Shown one piece after another: positions 17,368 to 25,100 of a stretch of DNA of 64,000 nucleotides; position 1 is the stretch's first letter, and each line of letters starts with the position of its first letter. The position numbers were made by a program, and so were the translations under genes. Below the pieces are notes generated by a model, which ran no database searches, was not told the origin of the DNA, and saw nothing but the letters and a program-made list of their open reading frames with translations. The stretch spans positions 1 to 64,000 of the forward strand of contig NZ_RJAC01000017.1 of assembly GCF_003999975.1 (NCBI RefSeq), read 5' to 3'. The DNA is from Actinoplanes solisilvae. GTDB taxonomy: Bacteria; Actinomycetota; Actinomycetes; Mycobacteriales; Micromonosporaceae.

Positions 17368-18205
17368 GGGCGTTCCAATCGAACAGGCTCCGCAGCTCGG
17401 CGGGCGGCATGATCCAGGACTTGCCGAGCTCGTCGTCGGTGATGGCGCGGGCGGTGGCGAGGTCGATGTCTTTGCCCAGCATGTCGGGCCAGAGACGGCC
17501 GATGCGAGCCTGGCCGCCGAAGACCGGGTTGTCGCCCTCGAGCTCCATCGGGTCGCCGTAGACGGCGGGCTCGCAGCCGGCCGCGACGCCGTAGAAGATC
17601 GCCGTGGCGAGCCGGTTGGAGGCCACCCGCTTGTACTGGCGGAACGCCTCGAGCTGCTTGTAGAGGAACTTGCGGTCGGTGCCCTCGTAGTTCCAGCCGC
17701 GCTTGCCGAAGCAGATCACCTCGAATCCGGCCCGCTCGTAGGCCCGGCGAACCTCGGGCCGCTCGAACTCGGTGTAGTAGAGACTGATCGTGACCGGCTC
17801 GGTCTCGGTCTCCTTGATCTCGCTGATCAGGCGCGCGTGGTCGCCCTGGATCTTGGCGCCGAGGCCGCCCGGCGCGTCCCACCCGTGGAACAGGAACCAG
17901 AGCGTGCCCTTGCGGTCCGCCTCCGGCACCCGGCCCAGCTCGGGCTCCAGGTCCATCAGGTAGAGGAAGGGAGCACCGGTCACCGCGTAGTTGCGGCGCG
18001 ACAGCGCGTGCCCGCGGCGGCGCGGGGCGTCGCTCCAGACGTAACGCCACGAGCCGTCGAAGAACTCGTGGACCGGGTTCCAGCCGCAGCCGACGTTCCA
18101 GCCGTGCTGCAGGTAACCGGGCAGGCGCGGCGGGAACTCGTCGTCCAGTCCGCAGTACCGGGCCAGGATGTGGGTCTGGCCGTAGTAATGGTTGTGGTGA
18201 TGCAA
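17360..18205 (-). CDS. Surface-polysaccharide cluster protein, function unassigned
   Basis: 281 residues from a TTG at 18205, 4 bp after the glycosyltransferase stop. It starts HHHNHYYGQTHILARYCGLD and contains PGYLQHGWNVGCGWNP, a YxLQHGW-like segment that also occurs in surface-polymer glycosyltransferases. The later ASNRLATAIFYGVAAGCEPAVYGDP resembles the acceptor or nucleotide region of GT-B enzymes (a Glu in CEP, then xxYGDP). I would call it a GT-B-like transferase from this pattern and its neighbours, but I do not recognise a named family. Confidence 0.55.
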   Translation of the reverse strand: MHHHNHYYGQTHILARYCGLDDEFPPRLPGYLQHGWNVGCGWNPVHEFFDGSWRYVWSDAPRRRGHALSRRNYAVTGAPFLYLMDLEPELGRVPEADRKGTLWFLFHGWDAPGGLGAKIQGDHARLISEIKETETEPVTISLYYTEFERPEVRRAYERAGFEVICFGKRGWNYEGTDRKFLYKQLEAFRQYKRVASNRLATAIFYGVAAGCEPAVYGDPMELEGDNPVFGGQARIGRLWPDMLGKDIDLATARAITDDELGKSWIMPPAELRSLFDWNAHV

Positions 18206-18209
18206 CGGA

Positions 18210-20462
18210 TCAGTCCATTTCCAAGTGCAGGGTGCCGCTGAGGGCTCGGAGTACCTGCTTGCCGAGCCGGCGCGGAAGGCGGCTCAGCAGAAAACTGTCG
18301 GTCTGCACGGCGTAGGGCCGGCCGCCTTCCGGCGACGCGAACAGGGTCCAGTTCAGATCCTCGCCGTTCGACAGGTCCGCGATTCTCGTCGCGACCGTCC
18401 AGCGCTCGTCGTCGAGCGTGATCTCGGCCGGGGCGTCGATGCCCTCGTCGGAGTTGACGAGGAAGCGGCGCCACGCGATCTGGCGGTAGTCGACACCGGG
18501 CCAGCGCGGCCCCGAGACGGTCAGCCAGGTGGCGTCCGGGATCGCCACGACGTCGTCGGCGGTGACCCGGGCCGGACCCTCGATCAGGTTGAGGTACATG
18601 CCGGGGGAGCGGCTCACCGAGATGACGCGGCCGCCCCGCTCGGCCAGCACGCCGTGGTCGAGCCCGGTGATCAGCAGCAGCGAGTCGTCCTCGCCGTCGT
18701 AGAGCCGGGGGACCAGGACCGTACGCTCGAGGAACGGGTCGTCCGGCTCGGTCCCGCCGATCAGGTCGTCCAGCGGCACGAACGCGGTGAAGTCGTCCAT
18801 CGCGGTCTGCCGGCTGCGCTGGATCGGCACCTTGATGTTGCCGAGCGCGTGGTTGAGCCGCAGCTCGGGCTCGCCCAGCGTGGACGGGAACCGGCCGGCC
18901 AGCCGCAGACCGTCGCCGTCGACGTGGGCCTGGGTGAGCTGGACCGCGTCCTTGCGGAACTCGATCGACAGGCGGCCCCGGTTCAGTGGCTGAACCCATG
19001 TGCCGTCGACCCAGGCGCCGGACGGGTACTGCACCCCGCTGGCCGCGAGCCCGCTCTTGCGGCGTACGCCTTCGTTGCGCAGCTCGACGGTCAGGTGCGC
19101 CTTCTTGGCCGACGTGAAGAGCGAGGCCAGCAGCTTGCGTGGGATGCGGGTGACGAAACCGACGGGCCGTTCCTCGCCGTGGGTGTCGGGCTCGGTGAGC
19201 CGTTCCACCGGCAGGTCGCGCGAGGTGCTGCCCGCGTGGATCGCGACCTTGATCGTCGACTTGTCGCTGGTGGGCAGGTGGGCGATCTCGGCGGTGCCGT
19301 GCACGACCAGCTCGTCGTCGGTCCACTCCACGTTCGACGCCGCGGCGCGGAGCTTGAGCTCGGCGCGAGGCATCTGGAACAGCGAGGACGACACCTTCGA
19401 CCCGCTGTGCAGGCCCGGGTACTGCCCCTCGAACTTCCACGGGAGCCGGGGATGCCGCCGGGCCCGGACGCCGCCCTTGAGCCCGCCGTCGGCCCGGAAA
19501 CGCGCCAGGCGCTGCAGGAGCTCGGCGTCGTCGGACTGCAGGGCCTCGTATTCGAGCCGCTGGAACGTGTTCGTCGTCCTGAGCACGGCCGGGTCGAGGC
19601 GATTGCTCAGCCTCTTGCCCAGCGCGAGCAGCGGGGTGAGCTCGTGATCGGCCGCGGTGCCGAACGCCTGCACGACGGTGACCAGGTCGATCGCGGCCAG
19701 GTGTTTGTGCACGTCGGCGCGCAGTTCGGGGGCGCGCTTCTCGATCAGGTCGAGCACCATCTCGGCCGACTTGACGCGGTCCTCGATGTTGCCGAAGTGG
19801 AACTTGAGCTGCGTGATCGACTCGCCGGACTCGCGTTCGCGCCAGTAATAGACCGGGGAGCCGATGAGGTCGACGGTCACGGCGTCGAGGTGGGCACGCA
19901 GGGTGACCGGATAATCCTCGTACCGGATCGCCGGGAACTCGTACTTGAACTGGTCCCAGAACGTGCGCCGGAAAACCTTGGCCCACACCATGCGGTCGAT
20001 CGCCAGGGACGGCTGGTCGAAGATGTGCGTGGCCTTGCGGGTCTTGGCGTAGCTGATGCGGTGCACATAGGACTGCCGGATGCCCGCGGTGTTGTTGAAC
20101 CGCCGCGCGTTGCCACCGGCCAGTGACGACGACGTCTCGTCGAGTGACCGCACCATCAACTCGTAAGCCGAGCGGGGGATCAGGTCGTCGCTGTCGACGA
20201 AGGAGATGTATTCGCCCTGCGCGTGCCGGACGCCGGTGTTGCGGGCCGGGCCGAGTCCCTGGTTCTCCTGGGTGACGATGCGGAACCGGGGGTCACGCTC
20301 GCAGAAGGCCTTCGCGATGTCGACGCTGCCGTCGGGCGAGCCGTCGTCGACGAGGATCACCTCGAAGTCGGTGAAGCTCTGACGGACCAGGGACTCTAGG
20401 CAGTCCTCGATGTATTGCTCGACGTTGTAGTAGGGGACGACGATGCTCAGCCGTGGGGTCAC
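18210..20462 (-). CDS. Family 2 glycosyltransferase with long C-terminal region (TarS/TagF-like layout)
   Basis: 750 residues. The GT-A domain (1-~230) opens with LSIVVPYYNVEQYIEDCLES, has VILVDDGSPDGS and the metal-binding FVDSDD, and a downstream RYEDYPVTLRAHL that fits the ED(W/Y) acceptor motif. Residues ~230-330 are helical. Residues ~350-750 are beta-rich modules with no catalytic motif, similar in layout to the linker and trimerisation regions of wall-teichoic-acid glycosyltransferases. It probably transfers sugars onto a secreted or wall polymer on the cytoplasmic membrane face. It is the first gene of the operon, with the promoter in the 20463-20831 gap. Confidence 0.83.
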   Translation of the reverse strand: MTPRLSIVVPYYNVEQYIEDCLESLVRQSFTDFEVILVDDGSPDGSVDIAKAFCERDPRFRIVTQENQGLGPARNTGVRHAQGEYISFVDSDDLIPRSAYELMVRSLDETSSSLAGGNARRFNNTAGIRQSYVHRISYAKTRKATHIFDQPSLAIDRMVWAKVFRRTFWDQFKYEFPAIRYEDYPVTLRAHLDAVTVDLIGSPVYYWRERESGESITQLKFHFGNIEDRVKSAEMVLDLIEKRAPELRADVHKHLAAIDLVTVVQAFGTAADHELTPLLALGKRLSNRLDPAVLRTTNTFQRLEYEALQSDDAELLQRLARFRADGGLKGGVRARRHPRLPWKFEGQYPGLHSGSKVSSSLFQMPRAELKLRAAASNVEWTDDELVVHGTAEIAHLPTSDKSTIKVAIHAGSTSRDLPVERLTEPDTHGEERPVGFVTRIPRKLLASLFTSAKKAHLTVELRNEGVRRKSGLAASGVQYPSGAWVDGTWVQPLNRGRLSIEFRKDAVQLTQAHVDGDGLRLAGRFPSTLGEPELRLNHALGNIKVPIQRSRQTAMDDFTAFVPLDDLIGGTEPDDPFLERTVLVPRLYDGEDDSLLLITGLDHGVLAERGGRVISVSRSPGMYLNLIEGPARVTADDVVAIPDATWLTVSGPRWPGVDYRQIAWRRFLVNSDEGIDAPAEITLDDERWTVATRIADLSNGEDLNWTLFASPEGGRPYAVQTDSFLLSRLPRRLGKQVLRALSGTLHLEMD

Positions 20463-20831
20463 CGGGTTTTCTCGCCGAGGGGTGACGTGGACGGTGAGCG
20501 ACGGAGCGGAAGCATGACACCTGTTCCTGCGAGGGGCACGGGGGACCTGGCGATTTTGCCGTACCAGGATCCACGAATCGCTACATCGAGATGAATCTTG
20601 CGTGAATTTTAGGACAACCGAGCGCTTACTTCTGTTGACTCGTCCGTGACGTCCGGTAAGTGCGAAGTGCGGCCAAGAGCTTTCCGTTGCTGTCTTCGAT
20701 ACTCACCGTGATCGCTTGAGGGGACTCATCCCCTAGAAAGTAGCGCCTCGCGCCCACCGGTGACGCCCGCGGGTTTTTTGTCGGACCCCTCCGATAGAAC
20801 TACGCGCACCTGTTCGTGAGGAGGATCGGTT
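20463..20831. promoter_or_regulatory. Divergent intergenic region between glycopolymer and MoxR operons
   Basis: 369 bp with no ORF. It is notably AT-richer around 20560-20720 than its surroundings, as expected for back-to-back promoters. On the plus strand a strong AGGAGG lies 7-8 bp before the GTG at 20832. No clear operator or terminator is seen; 20750-20770 has a short GC palindrome-like stretch only. Confidence 0.5.
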
Positions 20832-21329
20832 GTGACAAGCGAGAGCGTCGCCTACGAGCGGCGCAGCGCAGCCCCAGTCATCGCGCCCGTGCGGCCGCGC
20901 AAGCTGGCCAAGGTGCCGTTCGTCGAGCTCGCCGAGGGCCGGCTGCAGGGGGTGGTGTCGAGCGGGTCCGACGTCTCGCGGGTCTACGTCTCGTCGATCA
21001 CCGCGGGCGAGCACGGCCTGAGCTGCAACACCAACAACAACCGCCCGTGCGGCGGGCTCGGCGGCGCCCACCCCTGCAACCACCTGCGCGCCCTGGTCGA
21101 GGCGGCCGTCGCGCAATACGGTGCCGGCCGCGTCGCCCGCTATCTCAAGGTCGAGCCGCCCGAGAGCGAGACCGGCATCTGGTCGGTGCTGCACCCGGTG
21201 GCCGCCCAGGGGCGCACGCCCGAGGTGTTCAGCAGCTTCCTGCGCCACCTGGCCTATCTCGAGGTGCCGCCGACCGCCGACCCGCTGCCCGAGCTGCAGT
21301 GGTTCCCGGCCGCCGGGGCGGTGCGCTGA
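20832..21329 (+). CDS. SWIM zinc-finger protein, first gene of a MoxR-VWA operon
   Basis: 165 residues from a GTG with a strong AGGAGG. The core has SCNTNNNRPCGGLGGAHPCNHLRAL: Cys, Cys, then Cys-x-His, the spacing of a SWIM (CxnCxnCxH) zinc finger, which binds DNA or protein. The rest is beta-rich before the finger and helical after it. The stop overlaps the next ATG (TGATG). SWIM proteins recur beside VWA and MoxR ATPase genes (E. coli yehQ with yehP/yehL/yehM is a comparable set), which supports both the call and a shared complex. Confidence 0.8.
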   Translation: MTSESVAYERRSAAPVIAPVRPRKLAKVPFVELAEGRLQGVVSSGSDVSRVYVSSITAGEHGLSCNTNNNRPCGGLGGAHPCNHLRALVEAAVAQYGAGRVARYLKVEPPESETGIWSVLHPVAAQGRTPEVFSSFLRHLAYLEVPPTADPLPELQWFPAAGAVR

Positions 21330-22693
21330 TGCTCGCCGACACGCTCAACGCCCGTCCGTCCGGCCTGGCCGAGGCGTTCGCCCTGGTCGACGGCCTCGAC
21401 GACGCTCTCGTGCACGGCCTGGCCCGGCTCGACGACGATCGTGCCGCCGCTCTCGACGCGCTGGTCACCGCCTTCTCGGCGACCCCGCTGGCCGACCGGG
21501 TCACCGACGCGATCGGCAAGATCGTCTCCGGTACGGTCACCGACGACCACCTCGCCGTGCTGGCCGGCTGCCGGGTGGCCCTGCTCGGCGCGGCCCACGA
21601 CGCCCTGCTCGGCGGCCTCGACACCGCGCTCGGCCGCAGCCGCGAGCCCTTCCCGGCCGCCGGGGCCCCGGGTGAGGCCGGTCACCTCGTCGCGGGCAGC
21701 CGGTCGTGGCTGCGCGAACTGGCGATCGCCGGCTGGCACGGCGTCGACCACGAGCTGGCCGCCGCCGGCTCCCCGGCGGTGCGGGCGCTGCTCGCCGATC
21801 CGTCCCGGCGCCGCCTCGCGGTGCTGCTCGACGGCTTCGCGGCCGAGCTGCGGGCGGCCGCCCCGGTCGCGACCCTGCCGCGCGTGCCGGTGCGCCGCTG
21901 GGCCGACCTCTGGGCCCGCGCGCTGATCCTCTCGCAGGACGACCTGCCCGCCGGCCCCGCCGCCCCGGTCGACGGCCGATTCCTGATCCTCGGCGCCGAC
22001 CTGCACGAACATCCGACCGTGTTCCGCTGCCAGGTGCACGGCCTGCTCGAGACGGCCGGCCAGGTGCGGCTCGTGCGCACCAGTGTGGCCGCGGCCAAGG
22101 TCGACACGATCAGCGGCGCGTCCGCCTGGCGCATGCTCTCGGCGTTCCCGGTCCTGTTGAGCGGCCTGGCCGGCCATCGCTGCCTCGACGTGTCCGAGAT
22201 GACGCTGACCGCCGGCGGCGATCTGCTCTGGGACGAGACACGCGCCTCGGCGGGCGAGCCGGCCGATCCGTTCGCGAGCGCCCGCGTGCTGCTCGGCGGT
22301 GCGGTCGCGGCCTCCACGGCCCCGCTCGACCGGCACCCGGCCGCGATCGCCGAACCGGTGCTGATCGAGGGCTACACAGCCACCACCGAGGCGCTCGACC
22401 TGGGCGGCGTCACGGTCGGCCTCGACGTCGAGCGGCTGCCCGCCGCCGGTCCCATCACCCCGGAATCGGTTGCCGCCTCGACCGCGGTCATCGGGCTGCT
22501 GCGTTTCGACGGCGATCGCTGGGTGATCCAGCCGCTCGCCGTGCAGACCACCGTCCGCAAGAAGCCGGTCGTTCTGCACACCGGCGATTGGGCGCTCGGC
22601 CCCACCGAGGCCAAGGCGGCCAAGGCCGAGGCAGCCGCCGGCACCGCCGTCGACGTGCTGCGCGAACGCGCGGGAAGGCTGCTGCGCAAATGA
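21329..22693 (+). CDS. Uncharacterised protein of the MoxR-VWA-SWIM operon
   Basis: 454 residues from the ATG at 21329, overlapping the SWIM gene stop and overlapped by the next gene start. It is helical and Ala/Leu-rich at first (PSGLAEAFALVDGLDDALVH), then has a mixed beta region with LILGADLHEHPTVFRCQVHG and VRLVRTSVAAAKVDTISG, and ends in a KAAKAEAAAG helix. No Cys/His cluster, Walker motif or membrane helix is visible. I recognise no family; its position between SWIM and VWA genes suggests an adaptor or substrate-binding subunit. Confidence 0.75.
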   Translation: MLADTLNARPSGLAEAFALVDGLDDALVHGLARLDDDRAAALDALVTAFSATPLADRVTDAIGKIVSGTVTDDHLAVLAGCRVALLGAAHDALLGGLDTALGRSREPFPAAGAPGEAGHLVAGSRSWLRELAIAGWHGVDHELAAAGSPAVRALLADPSRRRLAVLLDGFAAELRAAAPVATLPRVPVRRWADLWARALILSQDDLPAGPAAPVDGRFLILGADLHEHPTVFRCQVHGLLETAGQVRLVRTSVAAAKVDTISGASAWRMLSAFPVLLSGLAGHRCLDVSEMTLTAGGDLLWDETRASAGEPADPFASARVLLGGAVAASTAPLDRHPAAIAEPVLIEGYTATTEALDLGGVTVGLDVERLPAAGPITPESVAASTAVIGLLRFDGDRWVIQPLAVQTTVRKKPVVLHTGDWALGPTEAKAAKAEAAAGTAVDVLRERAGRLLRK

Positions 22694-23973
22694 CCACCGC
22701 GGAAAACCGGCGACAGGCCCTCTACTGGCGGCTGCTGGCCCGCCTCTTCGACCCCGACGAGCAGGCCGCGCTCGAGTCGTCGAGCGTCGCGATCGTCGAC
22801 GACCTCGGGTTGCCGGCGGCGCTGCTCGACCCGACCGTCTCGATCGACAACGTGGTGCAACGGTTCCCGCAGCTGGCCGCCGAGTTCGACGGGCTGATGA
22901 CCCCGGGCGACGACGATCGTGAGGGCGAGGTCCGCCGCGCCGCGCTCGCCTCGAAACTGCTGCTCAACGTCTTCGCCACCGGCTCCGGGGCGGTCAGCGC
23001 CGGCCAGCTGGCCCGATGGCAGGCCGACGCCGGCTGGTTCGAACGCGCGCTCGGCCACGAGCCGGGCCGGCTGCGCGGCCGGCCCGAGGGGCAGGTGCTG
23101 GCCGGTCTCGAGGGCGACCTGGTCAAACGCATGCACCTGCGCGAGGTGCTCGCCGACCCCCGGCTCGCCCAGCAGCTCACCCCCAGCATGTCGCTGATCG
23201 AGCAGCTGCTGCGCGACAAGAACAATCTCGACGGTGTCGCCCTCGCCAACGCCAAGCGGCTCATCCGCCGGTTCGTCGACGAGGTCGCCGAGGTGCTGCG
23301 CACCCAGGTCGCGCAGGCGAGCGCCGGCACGATCGACCGGTCGATCCCGCCGAAGCGGGTGTTCCGCAACCTCGACCTCGACCGCACGATCTGGAAGAAC
23401 CTGCCCAACTGGAACCCCGACGACGAGCGCCTCTACGTCGACCGGCTCTTCTACCGGCAGACCGCGAAACGGGTCACCCCGGCCCGGCTGATCGTGGTGG
23501 TCGACCAGTCCGGTTCGATGGTCGACTCCATGGTCAATTGCACCATCCTGGCGTCGATCTTCGCCGGCCTGCCCAAGGTCGACGTCCACCTCATCGCGTA
23601 CGACACCCGCGCTCTCGACCTCACGCCGTGGGTGCACGACCCGTTCGAGGTGCTGCTGCGCACCAAGCTCGGCGGCGGCAACGACGGGCCGGTCGCGATG
23701 GCCCTGGCCCGCCCCAAGATCGCCGACCCGCGGAACACCGTCATGGTGTGGATCTCCGACTTCTACGAGTTCGACCGGTCGCAGCCGCTGTTCGACGGCA
23801 TCGAGGCGGTACACCGCTCCGGCGTCCGCTTCATCCCGGTCGGCTCGGTCAGCAGCTCGGGCACCCAGAGCGTCAACCCGTGGTTCCGCCAGCGCTTCAA
23901 AGACCTGGGCACCCCAGTGATCTCCGGTCAGATCCGCAAGCTCGTCGTCGAGCTCAAGAACTTCATCGCCTGA
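22690..23973 (+). CDS. VWA-domain protein paired with MoxR ATPase
   Basis: 427 residues. The N-terminal ~240 residues are helical (ENRRQALYWRLLARLFDPDE start). A von Willebrand A domain occupies ~265-427, with a complete MIDAS: D272-x-S-G-S in VVVDQSGSMVDS, a Thr in the LGGGNDGPVAMALA loop region and Asp in MVWISDFYEF. VWA proteins of this class bind metal and act as partners of MoxR AAA+ ATPases in protein remodelling or cofactor insertion. It overlaps the previous gene (ATGA) and is followed after 14 bp by the ATPase. Confidence 0.9.
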   Translation: MTTAENRRQALYWRLLARLFDPDEQAALESSSVAIVDDLGLPAALLDPTVSIDNVVQRFPQLAAEFDGLMTPGDDDREGEVRRAALASKLLLNVFATGSGAVSAGQLARWQADAGWFERALGHEPGRLRGRPEGQVLAGLEGDLVKRMHLREVLADPRLAQQLTPSMSLIEQLLRDKNNLDGVALANAKRLIRRFVDEVAEVLRTQVAQASAGTIDRSIPPKRVFRNLDLDRTIWKNLPNWNPDDERLYVDRLFYRQTAKRVTPARLIVVVDQSGSMVDSMVNCTILASIFAGLPKVDVHLIAYDTRALDLTPWVHDPFEVLLRTKLGGGNDGPVAMALARPKIADPRNTVMVWISDFYEFDRSQPLFDGIEAVHRSGVRFIPVGSVSSSGTQSVNPWFRQRFKDLGTPVISGQIRKLVVELKNFIA

Positions 23974-23987
23974 AAGGGGCCTTTTAC

Positions 23988-25100
23988 ATGAGTGACATGC
24001 TGCGCGCGCCCGCCGAGATCAAGTACGCCGACGAGCTCGACTGGCTCGAGTCGATCGACGACGGACCCAAGCCGTACTCGTGGCGTCTGAGCCCCAAGAT
24101 GGTGCGCCTGTTCATCCTCGGCTCCGAACGCGCCGACGGTCTCGACCGCGACGTCGAACAGAAGTGGTACGGCGACCGCAGCTTCGTCGAGCGGTCCATC
24201 GTCACCCTCGCCTCCGACCGGGGGCTGCTGCTGATCGGCGACCCGGGCACCGGCAAGAGCTGGCTGGCCGAGCTGCTGTCCGCCGCGATCAGCCGCAATT
24301 CCACGCTCGTGGTGCAGGGCACCGCCGGCACCACTGAAGATCACATCAAGTACTCGTGGAACGTCTCGATGGTGATCGCCAAGGGCCAGTCCCGCGCCTC
24401 GATGATCCCGTCGCCGATCATGACCGCGATGGAGGGCGGCGTGATCGGCCGCTTCGAGGAGCTGACCCGCTCCACCAGCGACGTCCAGGACGCGCTGATC
24501 TCCATCCTGTCCGAGAAGTACGTCTCGATCCCCGAGCTCGACACCGACAACATCGTCTTCGCCAAACCCGGCTTCTCGATCATCGCGACCGCGAACAGCC
24601 GCGACCGCGGGGTCAACGACCTGTCCTCGGCCCTCAAGCGGCGCTTCAACTTCGTCCGCATCCCGGTCGTGACCAACAAGAAGAGCGAGGCCGAGATCGT
24701 CCGCTTCCGCACCGAGGAACTGCTGCGGCGGCACAACATCGAGCTCGAGGTGCCGCCCACGCTGCTCGACGTGCTGCTGCAGAGCTTCGCCGACCTGCGG
24801 GCCGCGGCCGGCGCGGCCGGCAGCGACGACGAGAAGCTCGAATCGGCGCTGTCCACCGCCGAGCAGATCGGTGTGCTGGAAGACGCGATCCTGCACAGCA
24901 ACTTCTTCGGCGCCACCGCCCTGAACGCCGAGACGCTGGCCGGTTCACTGGTCGGCTCGCTGGCCCGGCGCAGCCCGGAAGACCTGGCCATCCTCAACAA
25001 GTACTGGCACGGCGTCGTCGAACCGCGCAGCAAGGAGAACGGCGGCGAGTGGACCGGCTTCCTCGAGGGCGGCCGCCAGGCGATCGCCACCCTGTCATGA
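23988..25100 (+). CDS. MoxR-family AAA+ ATPase
   Basis: 370 residues from the ATG at 23988, with a GGGG ribosome site ~7 bp upstream. Walker A is GDPGTGKS at ~84-91. The Walker B position reads VIGRFEEL, with Glu-Glu where most AAA+ have Asp-Glu. Sensor I is FSIIATANSRD and the arginine finger/sensor region is ALKRRFNFVRIP. The C-terminal lid is helical. MoxR enzymes remodel partner proteins together with VWA co-factors; the neighbour upstream is exactly such a VWA protein. The stop overlaps the next ATG. Confidence 0.92.
   Translation: MSDMLRAPAEIKYADELDWLESIDDGPKPYSWRLSPKMVRLFILGSERADGLDRDVEQKWYGDRSFVERSIVTLASDRGLLLIGDPGTGKSWLAELLSAAISRNSTLVVQGTAGTTEDHIKYSWNVSMVIAKGQSRASMIPSPIMTAMEGGVIGRFEELTRSTSDVQDALISILSEKYVSIPELDTDNIVFAKPGFSIIATANSRDRGVNDLSSALKRRFNFVRIPVVTNKKSEAEIVRFRTEELLRRHNIELEVPPTLLDVLLQSFADLRAAAGAAGSDDEKLESALSTAEQIGVLEDAILHSNFFGATALNAETLAGSLVGSLARRSPEDLAILNKYWHGVVEPRSKENGGEWTGFLEGGRQAIATLS

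Noticed and set aside
23016..23987. Long N-terminal extension of the MoxR gene in its frame
   Set aside because: It overlaps the VWA gene in another frame and reads as Arg-rich shadow. The ATG at 23988 has a ribosome site and begins a normal MoxR N-terminus.
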